A DNA stretch of 64,000 bases from NCBI RefSeq assembly GCF_900101465.1, contig NZ_FMZM01000002.1, positions 186,001-250,000 on the forward strand, given 5' to 3'. Below are positions 38,466 through 47,115 of this stretch, in pieces; the first letter of the stretch is position 1, and every line of letters starts with the position of its first letter. Origin of the DNA: Nocardioides lianchengensis (GTDB taxonomy: Bacteria; Actinomycetota; Actinomycetes; Propionibacteriales; Nocardioidaceae). Made by a program: the position numbers and the translations under genes. The notes beneath the pieces are model-generated. The model was given only the letters and a program-made list of their open reading frames with translations, was not told the DNA's origin and searched no databases.

Positions 38466-38861
38466 ATGAGTCTCGCCCGCACGGTCGCCCGCGTCGCCCT
38501 CGGCTCGATCATGGTCGGCGCCGGGGTGACCCACCTGACCTCCGCCCGCCAGGAGTTCCGGGCCCAGGTACCGGACTGGTTCCCGGTCGACGCCGACGCG
38601 GTGGTCCTCGCCTCGGGCGTCGTCGAGATCGGCCTCGGCGCCGCCTTCGTCGCCCTCCCGAAGCGCCAGCGCACGGTCGGCGCGCTGCTCGCGCTGTTCT
38701 ACGTCGCGATCTTCCCCGGCAACATCGCCCAGTACGTCGAGCACACCGACGCCTTCGGCCTCGACACCGACACCAAGCGCTTCGTGCGGCTGTTCTTCCA
38801 GCCGGAGCTGGTCCTCTGGGCGCTGTTCGGTGGTGGCTTCGGACGCGATCGCAGGAGTTGA
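38466..38861 (+). CDS. DoxX-like small membrane protein
   Basis: The 131-residue protein has about four hydrophobic helices. The DoxX-type pattern is seen in RVALGSIMVGAGVTHLTSA, PDWFPVDADAVVLASGVVEIGLG and FYVAIFPGNIAQYVEH. The physiological role is unknown. ATG 38466 lies six bases after TACCGT (38454-38459), a likely leaderless mRNA. It is divergent from the YibE/F gene with 28 bp between starts. Confidence 0.82.
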   Translation: MSLARTVARVALGSIMVGAGVTHLTSARQEFRAQVPDWFPVDADAVVLASGVVEIGLGAAFVALPKRQRTVGALLALFYVAIFPGNIAQYVEHTDAFGLDTDTKRFVRLFFQPELVLWALFGGGFGRDRRS

Positions 38862-39029
38862 GCCCGTCCGGGATCCAGCTCGGCCACCCGACGACCGGTA
38901 CCTCCGGCGAGCGATCCGGTACCCCAGGCCGATGAGACAGGTCGGTGCTCGTCGAGATGATCTCCGTCGTCGGCATCCGGCCGATCAGTCGCGTCTGCCG
39001 AGCTCGCTCGGAGATCGGAGGAGGTGGCG

Positions 39030-39566
39030 TTGTTCGCCGAGGTCCCGGTCCTGCCCGTGGTCGTTCCGCTCGCCGCGGCCGTCCTCGTCGTGTCGTCGTG
39101 GCACCTGCACCGACGCGCTCTGCTGACCCTGCCCCGTGCCGCCGTGGCGCTCGTCGTCAGCGTCTACGCCGCGGGGATCGTCGCCAACACCCTCTTCCCG
39201 ATCTTCCTGGACAAGCCCACCAGCGACGTCCCGTGGACCCAGTTCATCAACCTCACGCCGATCGCCGGCTACGAGACCGCCGATGCGGTGATGAACATCT
39301 GCGTCTTCGTGCCGCTCGGCGTCCTGCTGTCCCTGGCCGTGCCCCGGTGGTCCTGGTGGCGCGTCCTGGCCGCGACGGCCGCCGTCAGCCTGTCCATCGA
39401 GGTCAGCCAGTACACGACCGCCCATCTCCTCGGAGGTGGCCACATCGCCGACGTCAACGACCTCGTCTTCAACGTGATCGGCGGCGCCCTCGGCTGTCTC
39501 CTGCTCGGCGCCCTCTCGCGGGCCCGGATCCTCGCCCCCTCGATCCGGCGGTTCCGCTGGTCCTGA
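39030..39566 (+). CDS. VanZ family membrane protein
   Basis: The protein has about four membrane helices and VanZ motifs: INLTPIAGYETADAVMNICV, FVPLGVLLSLA, EVSQYTTAHLLGGGHIADVN and DLVFNVIGGALG. VanZ of enterococci raises teicoplanin resistance, but most homologues are of unknown role and there are no van genes here. I chose TTG 39030 because GGAGGAGG (39017-39024) is six bases upstream. GTG 39024 would sit on the ribosome site itself. Confidence 0.85.
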   Translation: MFAEVPVLPVVVPLAAAVLVVSSWHLHRRALLTLPRAAVALVVSVYAAGIVANTLFPIFLDKPTSDVPWTQFINLTPIAGYETADAVMNICVFVPLGVLLSLAVPRWSWWRVLAATAAVSLSIEVSQYTTAHLLGGGHIADVNDLVFNVIGGALGCLLLGALSRARILAPSIRRFRWS

Positions 39567-39906
39567 GGCCGCCCGCGGCTCGGGACGGGGCCGCGGCGAC
39601 ACCTGCACCCTGGACGCTCTCCGTCGGGTGGGTTCGCGAGTAGTACGGAGAGGGGACCAGGTGGCCCCCTCTGCCTACTGCTGCTCGGGCCGGCGCGAGA
39701 AGCCCGACGGATCGGTGGATCGTCCGCCGATCTCGTACCGCGGGACGGTTGCGAAGAAGTCTAGGCGTGAGATCCCTCGGCCCACTCCGGGCGGAGTGAT
39801 CCGATCGGTTCATGGCAGAGGCGAACGATCGCTCGGGGGCTTTGACTCCTGCGTCTACTGGCCGACCGTGTGGTGTGCATGCTCTGAAGTGGCTAACGTC
39901 CCGCGC
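39567..39906. other. non-coding stretch with a terminator-like hairpin
   Basis: No gene with family resemblance or ribosome site is visible in these 340 bases. The composition falls toward lower GC to the right. A hairpin, AGAGGGG / CCCCTCT with two further inner pairs (39649-39672), could terminate the vanZ transcript. A TAACGT box at 39894-39899 serves the next gene. Confidence 0.5.
39649..39672. terminator. hairpin after vanZ
   Basis: AGAGGGG (39649-39655) pairs with CCCCTCT (39666-39672) around a short loop, 83 bp past the vanZ stop. No U-run follows, which is usual for actinobacterial intrinsic-like terminators. Confidence 0.35.
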
Positions 39907-40662
39907 GTGGGTGCTTGGGGTCCGGCCATCTTTTCGGATGACACTGCGTGCGATATCCGGGACGCCTACCGCCAACAGCTCGAGGACCAGGTCCCCGACA
40001 GAGAAGCCACCCAGCGCACGATCGACGCCTATGCGCACCTTGCCGATGACGAAAAGCACGTGCTCTGGCTCGCCCTCGCCGCCGTGCAATCGCAACTCGG
40101 CCGCCTCGACGAGGAGGTCAAAGCCGAAGCGATTCAGGTCATCGACAGTGGCGTCGGGCTCGAGCTCTGGGCAGAGGCGGGCGCCTCTTCATTGGCCAAG
40201 CGCAAAGCGGCATTGACCAAACTGCGCGAAACATTGTCGGGGCCACAGCCCGCCAGAAAGACCGTCAAGCGCCCGTGGCGCGACGACACTGAGCTCCGCG
40301 CCGGAGACGTGCTCAGCTTCGAGTCGCGCGACTCGCTCCGCCTACTGCGAGTGCTACGCGTCGACGATGACCGAGTGGGAGCAGCGCCCATTCTCGCCTT
40401 GCTCGATTGGGACGGATCGCGAGTGCCGTCGGATCGCAAACTCCGCCGACTCAAGATCCGCATGCAAGACCACGTCGGCCCAATGCGCCCCGATACGCAC
40501 CGGGTTGCGCGACATCGCAAGAAGGACCCCGATTGGACGTCTCTTGGATTCACCCTCGTCGCGCATCAAGAACCCCGGCCAGAGGACAGCGGTGCTGCCG
40601 CGTGGAGCTACACCGACTGGACAGGGCTCGTCACACTCTTAAAGCAAGAACCCACGTCGTAG
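39907..40662 (+). CDS. DUF4259-like protein
   Basis: GTG 39907 sits seven bases after TAACGT (39894-39899), giving 251 residues. The N-terminus VGAWGPAIFSDDTACDIRDA is the DUF4259 hallmark, which starts MGAWGxGxFxxDxAxD. A helical region (residues 30-95) is followed by a basic second half (RPWRDDTELRAGDVLSF, RRLKIRMQDHVGPM). The role is unknown. Some relatives lie in polymorphic-toxin immunity contexts, but no toxin is near. Codon GC is lower than in neighbours, suggesting transfer. Confidence 0.6.
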   Translation: MGAWGPAIFSDDTACDIRDAYRQQLEDQVPDREATQRTIDAYAHLADDEKHVLWLALAAVQSQLGRLDEEVKAEAIQVIDSGVGLELWAEAGASSLAKRKAALTKLRETLSGPQPARKTVKRPWRDDTELRAGDVLSFESRDSLRLLRVLRVDDDRVGAAPILALLDWDGSRVPSDRKLRRLKIRMQDHVGPMRPDTHRVARHRKKDPDWTSLGFTLVAHQEPRPEDSGAAAWSYTDWTGLVTLLKQEPTS

Positions 40663-40830
40663 GCGACCCGCGCTCTCACCGGCAGATCCGATCACTCTCG
40701 GCCAAGTGCCGTGCCCGGGTGTGCCGCTGACCTGCACGAACGCGCCCGGTCGCCCTTTCGCTGCCCCGGCGTTGATGCCTACGGTTCGGCACGCCGGAGC
40801 GCACCGCTGCGGTGAGAACGAGGAGGAACC

Positions 40831-40950
40831 ATGAACGAGACCCCGTGGCTGATCGCCGCCGCCATCCTGATCGCGACTTTGGCGAAGTCGACGCCCGAGC
40901 TCCGTCGGACCGTTGACTGGTGGGACGCGCGACGCCGCCGGCGCCACTGA
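40831..40950 (+). CDS. small single-span membrane protein (39 residues)
   Basis: ATG 40831 follows a strong AGGAGGA (40821-40827) by three bases. The product is MNETPWLIAAAILIATLAKS then a basic amphipathic tail (RRTVDWWDARRRRRH). It has one predicted helix of about 17 residues and a positive C-terminus, which would place the tail in the cytoplasm. No family recognised. The ribosome site and charge pattern make it more credible than a chance frame. Confidence 0.55.
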   Translation: MNETPWLIAAAILIATLAKSTPELRRTVDWWDARRRRRH

Positions 40951-40960
40951 GGTCGAGTCC

Positions 40961-41515
40961 TCAGCCCCACGACTCCAGCACGGCGACGTAGTCGACGACG
41001 ACGTTCAGCACCTCGGTCACCGCCGCGGCTAGCTCGTCCCCGGCCAGATCGGAAGACTGGAGCTCCGGCCGGTCGACGGGCGCGGCGAGCAGCGCGCGGA
41101 GGCCGGCCTCCTCGTCCGGGTCGAGGTCGTAGTCGTCCCACACGGCGCCGAGCGTGACGAGCAGCTCCGAGCGCCCCCAGCCGGGCTCGGACGGGAGCAC
41201 CTCCGCAGCCGCGTCGATCCAGCGCGGGTTCCGCGCCTCCGCCTCGTCGCCGACGATCGTGAAGAGCATCATCGCGGCGGAGGCCGCGGCCGGGAACATC
41301 TCCTCGCGCCTGTCATAGGGCAACGCCACGGCGCGGGCGACGAACGTCGCGGCCCGTTGCTCGTCACCTGACGCGAGTGCCTTGGCCGCTTTGCGGAGCA
41401 GGTTGTCCGCCGCCTCCATCGCGGCCTGGCTGATCGGCGCCAGAGCCCGTTGGCCCAGCACCGTCGCCGCGTCACCGAGGGCGTGGGGAGCGAACGGGTC
41501 GCGGGGCAGGCTCAT
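40961..41515 (-). CDS. hypothetical protein
   Basis: The 184-residue all-helical, acidic protein opens MSLPRDPFAPHALGDAATVL and has LLRKAAKALASGDEQRAATFV and a C-terminal VTEVLNVVVDYVAVLESWG. It has no signal peptide, membrane segment or recognised catalytic motif. The helical repeat content and Ala/Leu/Glu bias could reflect a TPR-like fold, but I cannot name a family. It converges on the 39-residue gene with 10 bp between the stops. Confidence 0.6.
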   Translation of the reverse strand: MSLPRDPFAPHALGDAATVLGQRALAPISQAAMEAADNLLRKAAKALASGDEQRAATFVARAVALPYDRREEMFPAAASAAMMLFTIVGDEAEARNPRWIDAAAEVLPSEPGWGRSELLVTLGAVWDDYDLDPDEEAGLRALLAAPVDRPELQSSDLAGDELAAAVTEVLNVVVDYVAVLESWG

Positions 41516-41566
41516 GGCCGCGACGCTACCGGCCGCCCACCCCCTCAGCGGTACGACGGCCCCCGG

Positions 41567-41947
41567 TCAGCCCGCGTAGTCCCCGTCCTCCAGCCCCGCC
41601 TCGATCTCGAACCGGTTCCGCGACCCGCGGTGCCGCAGCTCCTCGAGCCAGTAGCGGAACGGGAAGCTCAGGCCGTGGCGCGCCCACTGCTCGGCGTGCA
41701 CGGCCTCGTGCCGGAGCATCGCCGCGTCCGGCTCGCGGCGGGCCAGGTAGACCCCGGCGTACGACGTGCCGGCCCGCACGGCACCGAGCGGGACGCCGAC
41801 CGCCACGAAGATGCCGGCCGTCTCGTCGAAGCGCACCGGTCGGCGCCACAACCGGGCCCAGGCCAGCGCCAGCACGGTGACCAGCAGGGCCTGGCGCGAC
41901 CCGCGCGCGGCCCGGCGACGCTGCTCACGGGTGCTCACCATCCCCAT
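41567..41947 (-). CDS. small HExxH-motif protein
   Basis: The 126-residue protein has an N-terminal hydrophobic stretch (QALLVTVLALAWARLW) and a conserved C-terminal part AMLRHEAVHAEQWARHG, FPFRYWLEELRHRGSRNRFE. HEAVH matches the zinc-protease HExxH pattern, and a distal Glu (RFEIEAG) could be a third ligand. Similar short proteins occur across actinobacteria without assigned function. A peptidase role is only suggested. It is divergent from the 41962 gene with 14 bp between starts. Confidence 0.6.
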   Translation of the reverse strand: MGMVSTREQRRRAARGSRQALLVTVLALAWARLWRRPVRFDETAGIFVAVGVPLGAVRAGTSYAGVYLARREPDAAMLRHEAVHAEQWARHGLSFPFRYWLEELRHRGSRNRFEIEAGLEDGDYAG

Positions 41948-41961
41948 GGTGGACTGGGAGC

Positions 41962-42375
41962 GTGAGCGACTCCACCCCGCCCCGCCCCGCCGAGCTGGTG
42001 CTGCAGGCGGTGACGACCGTGGCGTGGATCGCCGTGCCGGACTACGTCACCCGTCCGTGGTCGCGCCGAGTGACCCGGCTGGCGATCCTGGCCGGCACCA
42101 CCGGCGCCTACCTCCTGCTGGAACGGCCCTCCCACGAGGAGCCGGACCTGCCCGATGGTCCCCCCTCGAAGCTCGCGGTCGCCAAGGTCACCGCCGCCGT
42201 GGTCGCCTCGTTCGCGACCGCGCGCGGGACCAAGCGGCTCACCGCGGCCGCCGTACGGCGTCTCGAGGCGCGAGGCGTACGGCGCCCCTGGACCGTCGCC
42301 GGGGTCGGCATGGCCGCAGTGACGGCGGGGATGCGGGCCGCGGATGCTCGCCGCGTCGTACTCCACCGGGAGTAG
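41962..42375 (+). CDS. hypothetical protein
   Basis: GTG 41962 begins a 137-residue protein with one or two hydrophobic stretches (VLQAVTTVAWIAVPDYVT, LAILAGTTGAYLLLE), then an Ala/Arg-rich region (LAVAKVTAAVVASFATARG, VAGVGMAAVTAGMRAAD). No recognised domain. The base composition matches neighbours, so it is probably a native gene of unknown role. The MMPL gene starts 65 bp downstream. Confidence 0.6.
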   Translation: MSDSTPPRPAELVLQAVTTVAWIAVPDYVTRPWSRRVTRLAILAGTTGAYLLLERPSHEEPDLPDGPPSKLAVAKVTAAVVASFATARGTKRLTAAAVRRLEARGVRRPWTVAGVGMAAVTAGMRAADARRVVLHRE

Positions 42376-42440
42376 GCGCCCCGCCGACTGCCTCCTCCGG
42401 GCGGACGCGCCGGACCCCCACGAACGGCGAGGGTCGTGGC

Positions 42441-44519
42441 ATGAAACCAGTCGAACGGCTCCTCACCACGATCCACGCCTTCCCGCGGCGTTCGCTCGCC
42501 GCGATCCTCCTCTTTGTCGCCCTGGCCGGTGTGATCGGCGGACCGGTCGCCGGCGCGCTGCAGAGTGACGGCGGCTTCGCGCCGGCCGACGCCGAGTCCG
42601 CCCGTGCGGTCGAGCGGATCGAGGCGGCCACCGGCCAGCAGGCCTCGGCCGGCCTCGTGCTGCTCGTCGAGCCGGCCGCCGACGCCGGGGCGGTCGCCGA
42701 CACCCTCGCCGGGATCGACGGCCTGGCCGAGGTCACCCCGGGCGGGACGTCGACCGACGGCTCGTCCGCCCTGGTCCTCGGCACGGTCACCGCGGGCGTC
42801 GACGACGAGGTGGTCGCCCACGACGTCGTCGAGGCCTTCGCCGACGACGAGGCGGTGACCGTCGGCGGGTCCGCGGTCGCCGGGCTCCAGCTCGGCGAGC
42901 AGGTCGAGCAGGACCTCACCCGCGCCGAGCTGCTCGCCCTGCCGATCCTGGTGCTGCTCTCGATCCTGATCTTCGGCGGGCGCGCGGCGGTGCTGCCCCT
43001 GGTCGTCGGGATCGCGACCGTGCTCGGCACGTTCCTGGTGCTCACCGGCGCCAACCAGGTCTACGGCCTCAGCATCTTCGCCCTCAACCTGGTCATCGGC
43101 CTCGGCCTCGGTCTGGCCATCGACTACAGCCTGTTCCTGCTGAGCCGCTACCGGGAGGAGCTGCAGCGCCAGGGCCCGACCGCCGCCGCGGTCCGCACGA
43201 CCATGGCCACCGCCGGTCGCACCGTCGTCTACTCCGCCGCGACCGTCGCGGTCGCGCTGGCCACCCTGGCCGTCTTCCCGATGGGCTTCCTGCGCTCGAT
43301 GGGCATCGCCGGCGCCGCGGTCGCGGTCGTCGCGGCGGCCGCCTCGCTGCTGATCGCCCCCGCGATCTTCAGCCTCTGGGGGGCCCGACTGGCCCGCCGC
43401 ACCCGGGGCGAGGCGGCGACCGAGGGCCGCTGGTACCGCTTCTCCCACGCCGTCATGCGCCGCCCCGGCCTGGTCGCCACCGGCACCGCCGCGGTGATGC
43501 TGGTCCTGGCCGCCCCGGCCCTCCAGGCCAGCTGGACCCCGGTCGACGGCACCGTCGTCCCCACCGACCTCAGCGCCCGCATCGTCAGCGACACCCTCGA
43601 GGCAGAGTACGACGGCGATGCCGGCACCCCCGTCACCGTGGCCGTCAGCAGCGACGACCCGGCGGAGGTGGCCGCGTTCGCCACGGACGCCTCCGCACTC
43701 CCGGGCGTGCTCGCACCGGCCCAGGCGACCGAGCTGGGCAGCGGGGTCTGGCAGCTCGACCTCGTCGTCGACGGCGACCCGGCCGGCAACGCCGCCCAGG
43801 ACGTGGTCGCCGAGGTGCGCGACCTGGCCGGCAGCACCGGGGCCGACGCCCTCGTGACCGGGCCGGCCGCGGAGTTCGTCGACCAGCAGGCCGCGATCGC
43901 CGCCAGCCTGCCGCTCGCGGTCGGCCTGCTCGTCGTACTCACCATGCTCGTGCTCTGGCTGATGACCGGCTCGGTGGTGCTGCCGGTCAAGGCGGTGGTG
44001 ATGAACGTCCTGACGGTCGGCGTCGCCCTCGGCGCGATCGCGTTCATCTACCAGGGCGGTCGGCTGACCGGCCTGCTCGGCTACACGCCCAACGGGGGCA
44101 TCGAGCCGACCAACTTCCTGGTGGCCGCCGCGCTGGTCTTCGCCCTCTCGACCGACTACGGCGTCTTCCTCCTCGGCCGGATCAAGGAGGCCCGCGACTC
44201 CGGCCTGACCGAGCGCGAGGCGGTCGCGACCGGCCTGGGCCGCACCGGCGGCATCGTCACCGCGGCCGCGATCCTGCTGGCGGTCGCGATCGGGGCGTTC
44301 AGCACCAGCGAGATCTCCTTCATGCAGCAGATCGGCATCGCGACGGCGGTCGGCGTCCTGGTGGACGCGTTCATCGTGCGCTCGCTGCTGGTACCGGCCC
44401 TGATGGGCCTGATGGGCAAGTGGAACTGGTGGGCGCCGATGTGGCTGCGCCGGGTCCACGACCGGGTCGGCCTGTCCGAGGGCGAGAAGCCGGCCGACCG
44501 TCTGGTGCTCACTCCGTGA
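42441..44519 (+). CDS. MMPL/RND family transporter
   Basis: The 692-residue protein has the two-fold RND/MMPL layout: helix 1, a periplasmic-type domain, helices 2-6 with GLGLAIDYSLFLLSRYREE, then helix 7, a second extracellular domain and helices 8-12 with FALSTDYGVFLLGRIKEA. The paired Asp-Tyr motifs in helices 4 and 10 are the proton relay of MmpL-type exporters, often of lipids. Length agrees with short MMPL proteins. The substrate is unknown. A two-component pair follows from its own promoter. Confidence 0.92.
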   Translation: MKPVERLLTTIHAFPRRSLAAILLFVALAGVIGGPVAGALQSDGGFAPADAESARAVERIEAATGQQASAGLVLLVEPAADAGAVADTLAGIDGLAEVTPGGTSTDGSSALVLGTVTAGVDDEVVAHDVVEAFADDEAVTVGGSAVAGLQLGEQVEQDLTRAELLALPILVLLSILIFGGRAAVLPLVVGIATVLGTFLVLTGANQVYGLSIFALNLVIGLGLGLAIDYSLFLLSRYREELQRQGPTAAAVRTTMATAGRTVVYSAATVAVALATLAVFPMGFLRSMGIAGAAVAVVAAAASLLIAPAIFSLWGARLARRTRGEAATEGRWYRFSHAVMRRPGLVATGTAAVMLVLAAPALQASWTPVDGTVVPTDLSARIVSDTLEAEYDGDAGTPVTVAVSSDDPAEVAAFATDASALPGVLAPAQATELGSGVWQLDLVVDGDPAGNAAQDVVAEVRDLAGSTGADALVTGPAAEFVDQQAAIAASLPLAVGLLVVLTMLVLWLMTGSVVLPVKAVVMNVLTVGVALGAIAFIYQGGRLTGLLGYTPNGGIEPTNFLVAAALVFALSTDYGVFLLGRIKEARDSGLTEREAVATGLGRTGGIVTAAAILLAVAIGAFSTSEISFMQQIGIATAVGVLVDAFIVRSLLVPALMGLMGKWNWWAPMWLRRVHDRVGLSEGEKPADRLVLTP

Positions 44520-44560
44520 CAGCCTCCCGAGCCGGGTCACCCGCGACTACCGTTGCGCGG

Positions 44561-45655
44561 GTGACCCGGTTCGGCCTGACGCGCCTCGACGTCGCGCTCG
44601 CCACCCTGTGCGCGGGGGCGATGCTGGTCGAGCTGTGGGTCGGACCCAAGGCCGAGCCGAGCGTGCTCGCCGTGGTGACCATCCTCGCCGCCTCCCTGCC
44701 CGTCCTGGTACGACGGCGCTGGCCGGTCGCCACGTTCTTCGCGGTCCTCGCGCTGCTGTTCCCGGTGATGGAGACCTGCAGCGTCTACAACACGATCCCC
44801 ACCCCGGCCGTGATCTGCGCCTTCACCCTGGCCGACCAGCGCGGCCGTCGTACGGCGGCGCTGGTCGCGGCCCTCGCGCTGCCCCTCACGCTCGTGATCC
44901 TGCAGATTTACAGCCCGCACGTGCTGCTCAGCTGGCCGACGGCGAGCTACCTCGCGGCGGTCGGGCTGCCGTTCGCGCTCGGTGTCGCCAACCACGAGCG
45001 CCGCGCCTACACCGCGGCGCTGGTCGAGAAGGCCGGCTCGGCGGAGCGGCTGCGGATCGCCCGCGACGTCCACGACGTCGTCGCCCACGCCATGGTCAGC
45101 ATCAACGTCCAGGCGGGGGTCGGGGCGCACCTGATCGACCGCGACCCGGCCCAGGCGCACGCCGCGCTACGGGCGATCAAGCAGGTCAGCGGCGACGCGC
45201 TGACCGACCTGCGCGCGGTCCTCGGCGTCCTGCGCGACGCCGAGGCCGGCGCCGACGCCGTCGCGCTGCCCGTGCAGCGGCTCGCCGACCTCGCCGACCT
45301 GGAGGGGACCGGCCTCCGGCTGAGCGTCGACATCGACGAGGCGGCCCGGGCGCTCCCGGCCTCGGTCGACGCGACCGGCTTCCGGATCGTCCAGGAGGCG
45401 CTGACCAACACCCTCAAGCACTCCGGGACGACGTCCGCGCGGGTGCGGGTCACCCGCCAGGGGGACCACGTGGTCATCGAGGTCGTCGACGACGGCGGCA
45501 GCGCCCCGGCGCCGCTGCGGGCCACGGGCACCGGCGCCGGCGTGGCGGGCATGCGCGACCGCGCCCTCGCGGTCGGCGGCTCGCTCGAGGCCGGGCCGCG
45601 CCCCGAGGGCGGCTGGCGGGTCGCGGCCACGCTCCCCGTCGAGGTGTCGGTGTGA
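44561..45655 (+). CDS. sensor histidine kinase (HisKA_3)
   Basis: The 364-residue kinase has five or six N-terminal helices (about 8-150), then the phospho-acceptor LRIARDVHDVVAHAMVSINVQ. The ATPase domain has VQEALTNTLKHSGTTS and GTGAGVAGMRDRAL. GTG 44561 is seven bases after TACCGT (44548-44553), so it is likely leaderless. It is coupled to the response regulator by a GTGA overlap. It resembles NarL-type cell-envelope sensors. The MMPL gene just upstream is a plausible but unproven target. Confidence 0.92.
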   Translation: MTRFGLTRLDVALATLCAGAMLVELWVGPKAEPSVLAVVTILAASLPVLVRRRWPVATFFAVLALLFPVMETCSVYNTIPTPAVICAFTLADQRGRRTAALVAALALPLTLVILQIYSPHVLLSWPTASYLAAVGLPFALGVANHERRAYTAALVEKAGSAERLRIARDVHDVVAHAMVSINVQAGVGAHLIDRDPAQAHAALRAIKQVSGDALTDLRAVLGVLRDAEAGADAVALPVQRLADLADLEGTGLRLSVDIDEAARALPASVDATGFRIVQEALTNTLKHSGTTSARVRVTRQGDHVVIEVVDDGGSAPAPLRATGTGAGVAGMRDRALAVGGSLEAGPRPEGGWRVAATLPVEVSV

Positions 45656-46317
45656 TCCGGGTGCTGCTGGTCGACGACCAGGCGCTGGTGCGCGCCGGCT
45701 TCCGCGCGCTCCTCGACTCCGACCCCGACCTGCAGGTCGTCGGCGAGGCCGCCGACGGCGAGGAGGCGGTCCGGCTGGCGACGGAGACGGCCCCCGACGT
45801 GGTGCTGATGGACGTCCAGATGCCCCGCGTCGACGGGCTCGCGGCCACCGCGCGGATCACCGGCACCCCGGCGCTGGCCGCGACCAAGGTGGTCGTGCTG
45901 ACCACCTTCGAGCTCGACGAGTACGTCTTCGGCGCCCTCCGCGCCGGCGCCTCCGGCTTCCTGCTCAAGGACATCGAGCCGCAGGCGCTCCTCGACGCCG
46001 TACGCCTGGTCCACGACGGCCAGGCGCTGCTGGCCCCGCAGGTCACCCGCCGCCTCATCGAGGCGTACGTCGCCGCGCCCGCGACGCCGGTCCCCGCCCC
46101 TCCGGTCGCGCTCCCCGACCTGACGCCGCGCGAGCGCGAGATCCTCGCCCTGGTCGGCCGCGGCATGTCCAACCACGAGATCGCCGCGCACCTGGTCCTG
46201 TCCCCGCTGACGGCCAAGACCCACGTGTCCCGGATCCTCACCAAGCTGGGCGCCCGCGACCGCGCTCAGCTGGTCGTCACCGCCTACGAGGCCGGCCTCG
46301 TGAGCGCCGGATCGTGA
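45652..46317 (+). CDS. NarL/LuxR-type response regulator
   Basis: The 221-residue protein has a receiver with VDDQALVRAGF, phospho-Asp in VVLMDVQMPRVDG, Thr in VVLTTFELDEYV and Lys in GFLLKDIEPQ. A proline-rich linker leads to a LuxR helix-turn-helix (LTPREREILALVGRGMSNHE, LSPLTAKTHVSRILTKL). It begins at GTG 45652 inside the kinase stop and ends four bases into the YjbR-like gene, so three genes are coupled. Confidence 0.94.
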   Translation: MIRVLLVDDQALVRAGFRALLDSDPDLQVVGEAADGEEAVRLATETAPDVVLMDVQMPRVDGLAATARITGTPALAATKVVVLTTFELDEYVFGALRAGASGFLLKDIEPQALLDAVRLVHDGQALLAPQVTRRLIEAYVAAPATPVPAPPVALPDLTPREREILALVGRGMSNHEIAAHLVLSPLTAKTHVSRILTKLGARDRAQLVVTAYEAGLVSAGS

Positions 46318-46703
46318 GCCGCCCGGACGTCCCGGCCGCCTGGGTACGACGCATCGCCGCCGTCCTCGAGGCGCTGCCCGAGTGCGAGCGGGTCGAGGCC
46401 TGGGTCGGCGTGCAGTGGCAGGTGGCGTCGAAGAGCGTCGCGCACGCGTTCGGCGGCGAGGACGGGCTGGTCCGGATCACCTTCCGCGCCGAGCCCGACG
46501 AGGTGATGGCCTTCCAGCACCTCGGGGCGCCGTACTTCCGGGCCGGCTACGGCCGCGACGTCGTGGGCCTGGTGCTCGACGACGGCACCGACTGGGACGA
46601 GCTGGCCGAGCTGCTGACCGACGCCTACTGCCTGCGCGCGCCCGAGCGGCTCGCGACCCTCGTCCCGCGGCCTCCCTCACCCGGTTCGGGTGGCCCGCCC
46701 TGA
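46314..46703 (+). CDS. MmcQ/YjbR family protein
   Basis: The 129-residue protein is coupled to the response regulator by GTGA. It has the YjbR/MmcQ features LEALPECERVEAWVG, LVRITFRAEPDEVMAFQHLG, PYFRAGYGRDVVGLVL and DWDELAELLTDAYCLRAP. The family has a double-wing DNA-binding-like fold with no proven function. A Pro/Gly-rich tail ends the protein and overlaps the promoter region of the SHOCT gene. Confidence 0.8.
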   Translation: MSRPDVPAAWVRRIAAVLEALPECERVEAWVGVQWQVASKSVAHAFGGEDGLVRITFRAEPDEVMAFQHLGAPYFRAGYGRDVVGLVLDDGTDWDELAELLTDAYCLRAPERLATLVPRPPSPGSGGPP

Positions 46704-46728
46704 GCGGAGACGGGCCACGATCGCGCCC

Positions 46729-47115
46729 ATGGACTCGTTCTGGGACTTCTTCTGGTTCACCGTGTCGTTCTTTCTGCTGATGGCCTACCTGGTGGTGCTC
46801 TTCCAGGTGATCACCGACCTCTTCCGGGACCGCGACACCAGCGGCCTGGTCAAGGCCGTCTGGGTCTTCTTCCTCGTCGTCCTCCCGCTGCTCACCTCGC
46901 TGGTCTACCTGGTCGCCCGCGGCCGGGGGATGGCGGAGCGCAGCGCGGCCGCCGCCCGCCGGGCGCAGGACGCCACCGAGGACTACATCCGCTCCGTCTC
47001 GGCCGGCTCGACGTCGCCGGCCGACGAGATCGCCCGGGCCAAGGCGCTGCTGGACGAGCGGGTGATCGACCAGCGCGAGTTCGAGGGCCTCAAGGCCCGG
47101 GCGCTGGCGGGGTAG
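46729..47115 (+). CDS. PLDc_N/SHOCT domain membrane protein
   Basis: Starting at ATG 46729, the 128-residue protein opens with MDSFWDFFWFTVSFFLLMAY and has two hydrophobic helices with an intervening FRDRDTSGLVKAVWVFF loop, as in PLDc_N (cardiolipin-synthase N-terminal) domains. A linker and a C-terminal SHOCT module follow (DEIARAKALLDERVIDQREFEGLKARALAG shortened to DERVIDQREFEGLKA). The role is unknown. The 3' end overlaps the opposing MerR gene by 26 bp. Confidence 0.85.
   Translation: MDSFWDFFWFTVSFFLLMAYLVVLFQVITDLFRDRDTSGLVKAVWVFFLVVLPLLTSLVYLVARGRGMAERSAAAARRAQDATEDYIRSVSAGSTSPADEIARAKALLDERVIDQREFEGLKARALAG

Noticed and set aside
42108-44540. 810-codon antisense frame across the MMPL gene
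   Set aside because: Low-complexity Gln/Gly/Arg/Asp sequence complementary to a real transporter; no ribosome site or family match.
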